DNA of 17,900 bases from DASRQZ01 sp964571275 (GCA_964571275.1 CAZNCQ010000137.1:1-17900), one strand, 5' to 3'; counted from the stretch's first letter, positions 7,247-14,429 are shown. Made by a program: numbers and translations. Notes: a model not told the origin generated them from the letters alone.

Positions 7247-8584
7247 ATGGATCAAGAAACCAACACGCAGGAAGAAAAAGAGCCGCTCTCTCTCGACGAG
7301 ATCCGCGAGGTCTGGCCACTGCTGTCGCGCCCCGACCGCGTCGAGGCGTTCGCGCTGTTGCCGCGCGACGAGGCCGAGGAGCTGTTCTTCAATTTGAACA
7401 CGCGCGACCAGGCCGCGGTGATCCTGGGCCTACCGACGCGCGAGCAGCGGTCGTGGATGCGCCTCCTGCCGCCCGACGACGCCGCCGACGTCGTGCAGGA
7501 GGCGCCGAGCGAGACGCGCGAGGCCCTGCTCGCACTGCTCGACGAGCCGACGCGCCGCGAGGTGATGGCGCTGCTCGCCTACGCCGAGGACAACGCCGGC
7601 GGGCTGATGAATCCGCGCTTCGCGCGCCTGCGCCCCGACGCCACCGTCGACGAGGCGATTCGCTACCTGCGCAAGCAGATGACCGAGCAGCCGCGCACGA
7701 TCTATTACGCCTACGTGCTCGACGCCGAGCAACGCCTGCTGGGCGTGGTCTCCTTCCGGCAGCTCTTCACGGCGCCGCCGACGGAGCGCATCCGCGACAT
7801 CATGCGCGAGAGCCCGATCGTCATCCCGGAGAACATGAACCAGGAGGCGGTCAGTCACATCTTCGCGCAAAAGCACATGGTGGCGCTGCCGGTCGTCGAC
7901 GCCGAAGGCCACATGAAAGGTATCGTCACCGTCGACGACGTGGTCGAGGTCGTGCAGGAAGAGGCGACCGAGGACATGCAGAAGCTCGGCGGTGTCGCCG
8001 CGTTCGACGCGCCGTATTTACAGATCAGCCTGCCGCAGATGATCCGCAAGCGGGTCGGCTGGCTGTCGGCGCTGTTTCTGGGCGAGATGCTGACCGCCAG
8101 CGCGATGGGCTTCTTCGAGAAGGAGATCGCGCGCGCGGTCGTGCTGGCGCTGTTCATCCCGCTGATCATCTCGAGCGGCGGCAACTCCGGCTCGCAGGCG
8201 ACGACGCTGGTCATCCGCGCCATGGCGCTCGGCGAGGTGCGGCTGCGCGACTGGTGGCGCGTGATCCGGCGCGAGTTCCTGGCCGGCATCGGCCTCGGCG
8301 CCGTGCTGGCCGTCATCGGCTTTCTGCGCATCGTCACCTGGGAGCACCTGTTCCACACCTACGGCGACCACTACCTGGGCGTCGCGGCGACCGTCGCCTC
8401 CAGCCTGGTCGGCGTCGTGCTGTGGGGCACGATGGCCGGTTCGATGTTGCCGTTCATCTTGCGGCGGCTCGGCTTCGACCCCGCCAGCGCGTCGGCGCCG
8501 TTCGTCGCCACATTGGTGGACGTCAGCGGGCTGGTGATTTACTTCACGATGGCGGCCACGATCCTGCGGGGGACGTTGCTCTGA
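7247..8584 (+). CDS. mgtE: Magnesium transporter MgtE
   Basis: A 445-residue MgtE-type divalent cation channel/transporter in the inner membrane. Domain order is as in the family: the cytoplasmic N-domain of short helical repeats (about 15-130, with the typical LPRDEAEELF, LPPDDAADVV and EDNAGGLM), two CBS domains (about 131-255), a connecting plug helix, then five membrane helices (about 270-445). Pore-region signatures are present: PLIISSGGNSGSQ with Gly311-Gly312-Asn313, and the ion-pathway Asp425 in TLVDVSG. I chose ATG 7247; a TTG at 7238 would add three residues. The upstream gap is only 17 bp, so there is no room for its own Mg-sensing leader, and expression probably depends on the upstream gene. 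Its stop overlaps the start of the GH5 gene. Confidence 0.96.
   Translation: MDQETNTQEEKEPLSLDEIREVWPLLSRPDRVEAFALLPRDEAEELFFNLNTRDQAAVILGLPTREQRSWMRLLPPDDAADVVQEAPSETREALLALLDEPTRREVMALLAYAEDNAGGLMNPRFARLRPDATVDEAIRYLRKQMTEQPRTIYYAYVLDAEQRLLGVVSFRQLFTAPPTERIRDIMRESPIVIPENMNQEAVSHIFAQKHMVALPVVDAEGHMKGIVTVDDVVEVVQEEATEDMQKLGGVAAFDAPYLQISLPQMIRKRVGWLSALFLGEMLTASAMGFFEKEIARAVVLALFIPLIISSGGNSGSQATTLVIRAMALGEVRLRDWWRVIRREFLAGIGLGAVLAVIGFLRIVTWEHLFHTYGDHYLGVAATVASSLVGVVLWGTMAGSMLPFILRRLGFDPASASAPFVATLVDVSGLVIYFTMAATILRGTLL
8568..8583 (+). promoter_or_regulatory. Ribosome-binding sequence and CTG start of the GH5 gene
   Basis: A purine run GGGGGA (8568-8573) lies 7 nt before CTG 8581. CTG overlaps the mgtE stop as CTGA, the same geometry as the usual ATGA coupling. 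Codons 8521-8580 in this frame contain no ATG, GTG or TTG. The signal peptide and lipobox begin directly at the CTG, so this site decides the start. Confidence 0.55.
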
Positions 8585-9831
8585 CGCGCGCGCTGCCGCT
8601 CGCGCTGGCGCTGGGCGCCGGCCTGGCCGGCTGCGATCGAACGCCCCACCCGGCGCCGCCCGAGCTGGCGGCGCATCACCCCGAGGACGAGCTGGAGGCG
8701 ACCGGCTGCCCGCCCTTGCCGCCGATCTCGGGCTTCGTCGGGCGCGACGACGGCGCGCTGCTGTTCGACCGCATCACGCCCTACCGCGCGACCGGCACGA
8801 ACCTGTACTACCTGCAGCAGCTGCTGTCGTACGCGCAGCAGGATCAGGACTTGACCGCGTTGCGCACCGTCGAGGAGATCCTCGACGATCTGGTCTGCCT
8901 CTCGCTGCCGGTCGCGCGCATCTGGGGCTTCAACGATTCGCCCACCGACACGTCGGCGATCCGCCACAACCCGCAGGAGGGCTTTCGCGAAGCCGGCCTG
9001 CGCGGACTGGACCAGGCGGTCTTCGAGGCCAAGCGGCGCGGCATCCGCCTGATCATCCCGCTCGTCAACAACTGGGCCGAATACGGCGGCCTGCCCGCGT
9101 ACGCGGCCTGGGCGTCGAAGGAGGCGGGGGTGCCGCTCGCGCACGACGACTTCTTCACCAGCCCGCAGATGAAGCAGTGGTGGAAGGACTACGCCTTCAT
9201 GCTCGCCAACCGCGTGAACACCTTCACCGGCGTCGCGTACAAGGACGAGCCGACGATCCTGGCGTGGGAGATCGGCAACGAGCTGCGTTGCTCGAGCTGC
9301 CGCGGCACGGGCAAGCTGCCCGACGCCGTGCGCGAGCTGGCGTCGTTCCTGCGCCCGATCGCGCCCAACCAGCTGATCAGCGACGGCGGCGACGGCTTCG
9401 ACGACAACCCGCCCGCCTATGTCGGCCTGACCAACTTCTACGCCGTGCGCGGCGACGAGGGCGCCAGCTTCACGCGCCTGGCCGACATCGACGAGCTCGA
9501 CATGCTGAGCTACCACCTCTACCCGAACAACTACGGCCTCTCCACGGCGAAGGACACCCAGATCTGGATCGAGCGCCACCAGGCGATCGCGCTCACGACC
9601 GGCAAGGTCGCCTACCTGGGCGAATGCGGCTACGTCGCCACCGACGCCGAGCGCGCGAGCAACTACGACGCCTGGCTGAGCCAGCTGTTCGCGGGCAGCG
9701 GCGGGCAGCTGGGATTGATGTGGCAGCTCTCGCCCTCGGGCCGTCTCAACAACGACGGTTACTCGGTCTATTCGCGGCGGGACAATGCCACCGCCTGGAT
9801 TCTGGCGCGCTGGGGCAAGGCGCTGCAATAA
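8581..9831 (+). CDS. Lipoprotein glycoside hydrolase family 5, mannanase-like
   Basis: A retaining endo-glycanase, most like beta-mannanases of GH5 subfamily 7, anchored as a lipoprotein. The signal peptide ends at lipobox LAGC (Cys18). The catalytic barrel (about 50-416) shows GTNLYYL on strand 1, the RIWGFND motif on strand 2, LIIPLVNNW with YGG on strand 3, the acid/base Glu234 in ILAWEIGNEL, the His-x-Tyr of SYHLYP, and the nucleophile Glu348 in YLGECGY. The order and wording fit fungal and bacterial mannanases closely, although WEIGNEL differs from the common WELANEP. The frame has no ATG/GTG/TTG before the signal peptide; CTG 8581 overlaps the mgtE stop by 4 bp. It lies 11 bp upstream of the PHP gene. 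The substrate could be a plant, fungal or own-envelope mannan-type glycan. Confidence 0.88.
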   Translation: MTRALPLALALGAGLAGCDRTPHPAPPELAAHHPEDELEATGCPPLPPISGFVGRDDGALLFDRITPYRATGTNLYYLQQLLSYAQQDQDLTALRTVEEILDDLVCLSLPVARIWGFNDSPTDTSAIRHNPQEGFREAGLRGLDQAVFEAKRRGIRLIIPLVNNWAEYGGLPAYAAWASKEAGVPLAHDDFFTSPQMKQWWKDYAFMLANRVNTFTGVAYKDEPTILAWEIGNELRCSSCRGTGKLPDAVRELASFLRPIAPNQLISDGGDGFDDNPPAYVGLTNFYAVRGDEGASFTRLADIDELDMLSYHLYPNNYGLSTAKDTQIWIERHQAIALTTGKVAYLGECGYVATDAERASNYDAWLSQLFAGSGGQLGLMWQLSPSGRLNNDGYSVYSRRDNATAWILARWGKALQ

Positions 9832-9842
9832 TCGCCAGCCAC

Positions 9843-11399
9843 ATGTCTCGCCTCCGCCGCCGGGTCCCGCTGATCACGACCTCGATCGCCATCGCCGCCA
9901 CCGTGCTGCTGCTGCGCTGGGCGGCGCACTCGGCGACCGCGCCGAGGTCGCAACGAGAGCAACCGATCCGCCTGCTGCTGAAGCCCGAGGGTGGCCTGTC
10001 GTTCGACGTGCGCGACGCGAAGACCGGCGACCCGATGCCGTGCAAGCTCACGTTGATCGGCGTCGACGGCACGCTCGACCCGGAGTTCACGCGCATCGAC
10101 ATCGGCCGCCAGGACGGCGACTCGCTGACCGCGTACAACCGCATCCTGTCGCTGACCGGCATCGGCGTGGTGCACGCGCCGCTCGGCACTTACGACGTCA
10201 CCGTCAGCCGCGGGCCCGAGTGGGAGATCAGCGTCGTGCGCAAGCTCAAGATCACGCCCAAGGGCGCGTTCGTGGTCGCGCGCCTCGCGCACGTCGTCGA
10301 CAGCGATGGCTGGCTGTCGGCCGACTTTCACGTGCACGCGTCACCGTCACCCGACTCGCGCGTGCCCATGCACGACCGCATCTACGAGTTCGTCGCCGAC
10401 GACGTGCAGATGATCGTCGCGACCGATCACAACGTGATCTCCGACTACGACCCGATCATCCGCGAGCTCGACGCCGGCCGGTTCATCGCCAGCGCCGTCG
10501 GTGACGAGATGACGACCGGCAGCTGGGGCCACTTCGGCGCGTTCCCGCTGCCGCGCGAGCTCGAGCGCCCGGGCCAGGGCGCGACGCTGGTGCACGGGCG
10601 CAACCCGGCCGACTTCTTCAAGGACGTGCGCCAGAGCGCGCCCGACGCGATCATCGACGTGCACCACCCGCGCATCGACAACGAGATCGGCTACTTCGAT
10701 CTCGGCCACTTCGACGCGCGCGCCGACCGCGCCGCGCGCGCCGGCTTTTCCTGGGACTTCGACGCGCTCGAGGTCATGAACGGCTACCAGGATCCGGTGC
10801 GCAAGAGCGTCGACAAGATCATCGACGACTGGTTCGCGCTGCTCAACCACGGCCACCTGGTGACCGCGACTGGCAACTCCGACACGCACCATCTGACGTA
10901 CAACATCGGCGGCTACCCGCGAAACTACGTGCGCGTGCAAGATGACCGACCCGAGGCGGTGACCGCCAAGCAGGTCGCGGCCGCCGTGCGCAACCACCAC
11001 ACGTTCTTCACGACCGGGCCGTTCGTGCGCGTGAGCGTCGGCACCGGCACGATCGGCGACCTGGTGGCCGCGCCCGGGGGCACCGCCCTCGCCGACATCG
11101 AGGTGCAGGCCGCGCCGTGGGTGTCGGTCGATCGCGTGACCCTGTACGTGAACGGGCGCGAGGCCAAGCGCTGGCCGGTGGCCGAGAGCACCCAGGCGGT
11201 GCGCTTCCACGAAAAGGTCGAGGTGGCGTCGCAGGGCGACGGCTACGTCGTGGTGCGCGTCGACGGCGGCAAGCCGCTGACGCCGGTGGTCGGCGACGGC
11301 AAGCGCTTCACGGTCTATCCGCTGGCGCTGACCAACCCGGTGTTCCTGGACGCCGACGGCGACGGGCGCTACCTGGCGCACTTGAAGCACACCCACTGA
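9843..11399 (+). CDS. Membrane-anchored PHP-domain metallohydrolase (CehA/McbA-like)
   Basis: A 518-residue exported protein with an N-terminal membrane anchor or signal (Arg-rich 3-7, hydrophobic about 9-27). Residues about 40-150 form a beta-rich carboxypeptidase-regulatory-like domain (FDVRDAKTGDPMPCKLTLIG). The PHP domain follows at about 155-430 with the metal ligands visible: DFHVH (His163, His165), TDHN (Asp195, His196), Glu222 in GDEM, HHPR (His274, His275) and GNSDTHH (Asp347, His349). This set matches the CehA/McbA family of metal-dependent hydrolases, usually periplasmic phosphoesterases or amidohydrolase-like enzymes. The C-terminal 90 residues look beta-rich and may bind a ligand. 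ATG 9843 lies 11 bp after the GH5 stop, and its own stop shares a base with the next start, so it is translationally tied to both. The substrate is unknown. Confidence 0.87.
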   Translation: MSRLRRRVPLITTSIAIAATVLLLRWAAHSATAPRSQREQPIRLLLKPEGGLSFDVRDAKTGDPMPCKLTLIGVDGTLDPEFTRIDIGRQDGDSLTAYNRILSLTGIGVVHAPLGTYDVTVSRGPEWEISVVRKLKITPKGAFVVARLAHVVDSDGWLSADFHVHASPSPDSRVPMHDRIYEFVADDVQMIVATDHNVISDYDPIIRELDAGRFIASAVGDEMTTGSWGHFGAFPLPRELERPGQGATLVHGRNPADFFKDVRQSAPDAIIDVHHPRIDNEIGYFDLGHFDARADRAARAGFSWDFDALEVMNGYQDPVRKSVDKIIDDWFALLNHGHLVTATGNSDTHHLTYNIGGYPRNYVRVQDDRPEAVTAKQVAAAVRNHHTFFTTGPFVRVSVGTGTIGDLVAAPGGTALADIEVQAAPWVSVDRVTLYVNGREAKRWPVAESTQAVRFHEKVEVASQGDGYVVVRVDGGKPLTPVVGDGKRFTVYPLALTNPVFLDADGDGRYLAHLKHTH

Positions 11400-13111
11400 T
11401 GCTGCGAGCAAACCTGGAAGCCCTCGCGCGGCGCGATCCCGAGCTGGTTCAGCGCATCGGCTGGCCGGTCGAGAGCGACCACGTCGTGCTCGACGACAGC
11501 GGCGAGGTTCACTATCGCTTGCAGCAGTCGCGCTATCGGCTGTCGCTGGCCGAGGACGCGGTCGGGCGCGCGCTGCCGGCCGAGGCGCCGCCCCATGCGG
11601 AGATCTTCGTCTTCGGCGTCGGGCTCGGCGAGATCGTCGACGCGCTGCTGTCGGCGCGCGCCGATGTCGGCGTCGTCGCCTGGGAGCGCGATCCCTGGCT
11701 GCTGCGCGTGGCGCTGGGCCAGAACGACTGGTCGGCGGCGCTGGCGTCGGGCCGGCTGCGGTTGCTGCTCGGCGCGGATCTGGTCGCGCACGCGGCGGCG
11801 ATGCGGGCGCGGGGCGCGCCCGTGTTGACGGTGTTCCATCCCTTCCTGGCCACGCTCTACCGGCACGAACGGGCCTGGCTCGATCCCGCGACGTTGGATC
11901 GCCCGCTGGCTCTGCTCTGCGCGGGCGGCCTCTTCGTGGATGATCTCACGGCCGCGCTGGCGCGCGTGGGGTTCGCGACCTATACGCTCGACGTTCATCG
12001 GCTGTCGCGCGAGGAGCTCGATCGCACGATGGGCCGGCTGCAGCCCCGCCTGATGGCCGCGATCAACTACACCGACGGCCTGGCCGAGTTCGCGGCGGCG
12101 CACGACTGCACGCTGATCTGCTGGGAGATCGATCCCACGACCAGCGCGCCGCCGCGCTGCCAGGCCCCGGGCGCCAGCGAGCGCGCCTTTCTTTACACCT
12201 ATCGCCGCGCGCAGGTCGCCGAGCTGCGCGCGGGCGGCTTCACCCACGTCGAGTACCTGCCGCTGGCCGCCGATCTGGAACGCCGCGCGCCGGTGCCGCT
12301 GACCGCGGGCGAACGCGCCCGTTACGGCACACCGGTCAGCTTCGTCGGCTCGAGCCTGCAACCGCAAGTCGAGGGCTTCCGCCAGAGCTTCGTCGCGATG
12401 TACGAGCAGATGTACGCGAAGACGGACGCAAAGGTCCGCCCCGGCGCGGACTCCGCGGCCGACGGCGCCGCGCTGCTGGACCAGGTGCTCGCCGAGCAAC
12501 GGCGCGACTTCACCCGCTTCGTCGTGCCCGACGCGCTTGCACGCCGCGCGCCCGAGCTGGCGCGCGCGCAGCCGGATCGGCTCGCGCAGGTCGCGCGCTG
12601 GGCCGGCGAGATCGCCGCCGCCGAGAAGCGGCTCGCCTACGTCGGGCGCCTCGGGCGCTTCGGCGTGTGCGTGTGGGGCGACGAAGGCTGGCGCGCGGCC
12701 CAGGCCGCCGGGCTGTCCTGCCACTACCGAGGCGCCGCCGGCCACGGGCTGGAGCTGACCAAGATCTACTGCGCGTCGCTGATCAACGTCGACATTGGCC
12801 GCGTCTACCAGGACGACATCGTCACCATGCGCGTCTTCGACGTGCTCGCGTGCGGCGGCTTCGTGCTCGCCGAGCGCTCGGCGGCGCTGGCCGAGCTGTT
12901 CGAGATCGGCGCCGAGATCGACTGCTACGCGTCCGCCGACGAGCTCGAGGCCAAGGTCGCGCACTACCTGGCGCATCCCGAGGCCGCGCGCGCCATCGCG
13001 CTGCGCGGACGCGCGGCGGTGTCCGCGCGCCACGACATCAACGCTCGCGTCGCGCACATGCTGGCGATTTCGGGTGTTGCGCGTCCGACTCAGGCGGTCG
13101 ACGCCAGATAG
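11399..13111 (+). CDS. CgeB-type glycosyltransferase with Rossmann-like N-terminal domain
   Basis: A 570-residue cytoplasmic protein. The N-terminal part (about 20-130) has a Rossmann-like segment IFVFGVGLGEIVDALL followed by AWERDPWLLRVAL, resembling the nucleotide-binding start of Maf/DUF115 glycan-transfer proteins. The middle (about 170-320) has LICWEIDPTTSAP and FVGSSLQPQ, as in CgeB-like proteins. The C-terminal part (about 405-560) is a glycosyltransferase-1-like domain with CHYRGAAGHG, KIYCASLINVDI, TMRVFDVLACGGFVLAE and a final helix typical of CgeB/spore maturation proteins. It probably transfers a sugar to a glycan, protein or lipid. Its ATG shares one base with the PHP stop (TGATG), so translation is coupled. 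The last 22 bp overlap the 3' end of the opposite glycosyltransferase gene. The acceptor cannot be inferred. Confidence 0.83.
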   Translation: MLRANLEALARRDPELVQRIGWPVESDHVVLDDSGEVHYRLQQSRYRLSLAEDAVGRALPAEAPPHAEIFVFGVGLGEIVDALLSARADVGVVAWERDPWLLRVALGQNDWSAALASGRLRLLLGADLVAHAAAMRARGAPVLTVFHPFLATLYRHERAWLDPATLDRPLALLCAGGLFVDDLTAALARVGFATYTLDVHRLSREELDRTMGRLQPRLMAAINYTDGLAEFAAAHDCTLICWEIDPTTSAPPRCQAPGASERAFLYTYRRAQVAELRAGGFTHVEYLPLAADLERRAPVPLTAGERARYGTPVSFVGSSLQPQVEGFRQSFVAMYEQMYAKTDAKVRPGADSAADGAALLDQVLAEQRRDFTRFVVPDALARRAPELARAQPDRLAQVARWAGEIAAAEKRLAYVGRLGRFGVCVWGDEGWRAAQAAGLSCHYRGAAGHGLELTKIYCASLINVDIGRVYQDDIVTMRVFDVLACGGFVLAERSAALAELFEIGAEIDCYASADELEAKVAHYLAHPEAARAIALRGRAAVSARHDINARVAHMLAISGVARPTQAVDAR

Positions 13112-13842
13112 TCAGATAGGCCCGGGAACAGGCGCGCGGCCAGCGCGCGCGGCAGGCGGTACTGCGGGAAGATCACCGAGCTGTTGCGATTGTGCAGCAG
13201 GTGGACGACCAGCCCGGCGTCGTCCTGCACATGACGGACGCTGCCGCCGGCTGCGCGCAGCGCCTGCACGAACGGGAGATCCTCGCCGAAGCTCTTGTCG
13301 GGAAAGCGCACCGCGCCGCCGAAAGCGCGGCGGCGGAACAGGTAGGAGAAGCCGTAGCCATCGACATTCTTGGCGGCAAAATCGGGCTTGAACTGCCCGC
13401 TGGTCACGAAGGCGATCGCGCCCTCACCGACCTTGTAGTGCAGGGGCAGGTGCTGAGCCGTGTCCCAGAAAAAGAAGGCGTCGTCGGGCACTGACAGCGC
13501 AAACCAGCCGCTGAGCTTGACCAGATCGGCTGAGCCGAGCGCAGCCGCCATCGTTGCCAGGTAGCCGGGCGCGTAGAAGTCGTCATCGTCGAAGGACGCG
13601 ATCAGCTCGCCGCTGGCGCGCTCGATCAGGTGGTTGCGCTTCTCACCGATGCTCACGCGCGCTCGGGCGTGGATGTACGTGACGCGCGCGTCGTGCAGCG
13701 CCGTGAAAAACGGCGACGGCGACGGGCTGTCGTCGTGGATCAGCAGCTCTCGGTCGGAGTGGGTCTGCTCGGCAAAGCTGCGGTAGAGGCTGGGGAGACA
13801 CCGCTCGCGCCCGAACGTGGGCGTGATGATCGAGATCTTCAT
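13090..13842 (-). CDS. Family 2 glycosyltransferase
   Basis: A 250-residue GT-A-fold glycosyltransferase with the family-2 start MKISIITPTFGRERCLPSLYRS. GEKRN (66-70) precedes the metal-binding acidic motif FDDDDFY (Asp85-Asp88). A later GED (Glu187-Asp188) fits the catalytic base position. No membrane segment is seen, so it is likely cytosolic and uses a nucleotide-sugar donor. It overlaps the CgeB-type gene tail-to-tail by 22 bp (13090-13111), with both stops inside the other coding region. Its start is preceded by a hairpin in which the Shine-Dalgarno-like GAGGAG lies in the 3' arm, only 2 nt before ATG. Placement next to the other glycosyltransferase suggests a shared glycan theme, although they are on opposite strands. 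Confidence 0.9.
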   Translation of the reverse strand: MKISIITPTFGRERCLPSLYRSFAEQTHSDRELLIHDDSPSPSPFFTALHDARVTYIHARARVSIGEKRNHLIERASGELIASFDDDDFYAPGYLATMAAALGSADLVKLSGWFALSVPDDAFFFWDTAQHLPLHYKVGEGAIAFVTSGQFKPDFAAKNVDGYGFSYLFRRRAFGGAVRFPDKSFGEDLPFVQALRAAGGSVRHVQDDAGLVVHLLHNRNSSVIFPQYRLPRALAARLFPGLSDYLASTA

Positions 13843-13844
13843 GC

Positions 13845-13859
13845 CTCCTCGCGGAGGAG
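13845..13859 (-). promoter_or_regulatory. Hairpin that contains the ribosome-binding site of the GT2 gene
   Basis: On the minus strand CTCCTC, a 3-nt loop and GAGGAG form a perfect 6-bp stem. GAGGAG would be the ribosome-binding sequence, sits 2 nt before the ATG (closer than usual), and is fully paired with the CTCCTC arm. This could lower translation unless it is opened. A chance self-complement in GC-rich DNA is possible. Confidence 0.4.
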
Positions 13860-13880
13860 CGTCGCGCGTTTATGGACCAC

Positions 13881-13923
13881 TGTCCAGAGATCGCGCCGGC
13901 CCCGCGGCCGCGATCTCCGGACA
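13881..13923. terminator. Long inverted repeat between the YeaQ-type and GT2 genes
   Basis: A 15-bp inverted repeat with one mismatch: left arm 13881-13895 (TGTCCAGAGATCGCG) and right arm 13909-13923, separated by a 13-nt GC-rich loop. It lies after the YeaQ-type gene and upstream of the GT2 gene in their shared direction, where it could act as a terminator or processing hairpin. There is no T-run beside it, so a classic intrinsic terminator is not shown; an operator is the other reading. TGGAC (13882-13886 read on the minus strand) can also pair with GTCCA at 13873-13877, giving a competing smaller hairpin. Confidence 0.45.
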
Positions 13924-13948
13924 GACCGACCCTGCGCGTTCTCGACGA

Positions 13949-13968
13949 GACCGTCTGACTAGACGGTC
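13949..13968. other. Perfect 8-bp stem-loop across the stop codon of the YeaQ-type gene
   Basis: GACCGTCT (13949-13956), loop GACT, AGACGGTC (13961-13968). The stop codon (13959-13961 on the minus strand) sits in the loop and stem. No T-run follows. It may protect the 3' end of the mRNA or add to termination together with the longer inverted repeat downstream. Confidence 0.45.
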
Positions 13969-14219
13969 CGCTTGCGGCCGAGCGCCAGCCGGTAGATGCC
14001 CAGGAGAATCATCGCGCCGATGATGGAAGCAATGATCCCCGGACCGCTCGTGCCCGAGTGGTACCAACCCAGCGCGCGGCCGAGGAAGCCCGCCACCAGC
14101 GAACCCGCTACGCCGAGCAGCATGGTGATCACGACGCCGCCGGGATCCTTCCCTGGCATCAAGAGCTTGGCTATCGCGCCAACGATGAGGCCGATGATCA
14201 AAGCCCAAAGAATGTGCAT
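13959..14219 (-). CDS. GlsB/YeaQ/YmgE family small membrane protein
   Basis: An 86-residue protein of the GlsB/YeaQ/YmgE (transglycosylase-associated) stress family, located in the inner membrane. Three hydrophobic segments are seen at about 2-20, 29-50 and 59-79, separated by the family's Gly-rich turns (LMPGKDPGG after the first, GFLGRALGWY after the second). It ends in the basic tail GRKRTV. The start is ATG at 14219 because an excellent ribosome-binding sequence AGAAGGGGG lies just upstream; the frame stays open to 14483, but the added N-terminus is Arg- and Pro-rich and unlike the family. Members respond to stress, but their biochemical role is not settled. It is divergent from the diguanylate cyclase gene, with a 306-bp gap carrying a palindrome. 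Confidence 0.88.
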   Translation of the reverse strand: MHILWALIIGLIVGAIAKLLMPGKDPGGVVITMLLGVAGSLVAGFLGRALGWYHSGTSGPGIIASIIGAMILLGIYRLALGRKRTV

Positions 14220-14224
14220 GGGGT

Positions 14225-14233
14225 CCCCCTTCT
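14225..14233 (-). promoter_or_regulatory. Strong ribosome-binding site of the YeaQ-type gene
   Basis: On the minus strand AGAAGGGGG lies 5 nt before ATG 14219. It fixes the start of the 86-aa gene over the longer open frame that continues upstream. Confidence 0.7.
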
Positions 14234-14337
14234 GGTTTCGCGGTGTGACTGCTCTGACTCTCGAGACCGAAGCTGGGGTCGCAGGATGTAAGGTCAAGAG
14301 GGAGCGCATTGCACCCGACCTGGGCGAGCCGTCTGGT

Positions 14338-14361
14338 GATTGATGGCGCGCGCCAGCAATC
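14338..14361. promoter_or_regulatory. 24-bp palindrome, candidate operator
   Basis: A dyad with a perfect 12-bp core TGGCGCGCGCCA (14344-14355) and outer arms GATTG (14338-14342) and CAATC (14357-14361). Eleven of twelve base pairs match; only 14343/14356 (A/G) fails. It sits between divergent genes, 119 bp from the YeaQ-type start and 165 bp from the cyclase start. Size and symmetry fit a homodimeric regulator site. No regulator gene is next to it. Confidence 0.5.
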
Positions 14362-14429
14362 TGACGTGCGACGTGCCGAACGCACAAGCCCGCGTCCAGA
14401 GGGGCGTTCCCGTGGCGCGTGACATTTTT

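Noticed and set aside
7453..8580. Open frame running through mgtE into the GH5 gene
   Set aside because: The part over mgtE is Arg-rich shadow text and mgtE itself is certain there. Only the part from CTG 8581 makes a recognisable protein.
8539..9828. 429-aa antisense frame opposite the GH5 gene
   Set aside because: Low-complexity shadow text; the GH5 catalytic residues on the plus strand settle the coding strand.
11369..13057. 562-aa antisense frame opposite the CgeB-type gene
   Set aside because: Composition (Arg, Gln, Val, Ala repeats) is that of an antisense shadow; the plus-strand product has clear domains and coupled start.
13996..14343. Plus-strand open frames opposite the YeaQ-type gene
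   Set aside because: The minus-strand gene has a clear ribosome-binding site, family sequence and three membrane segments; the plus frames have neither.
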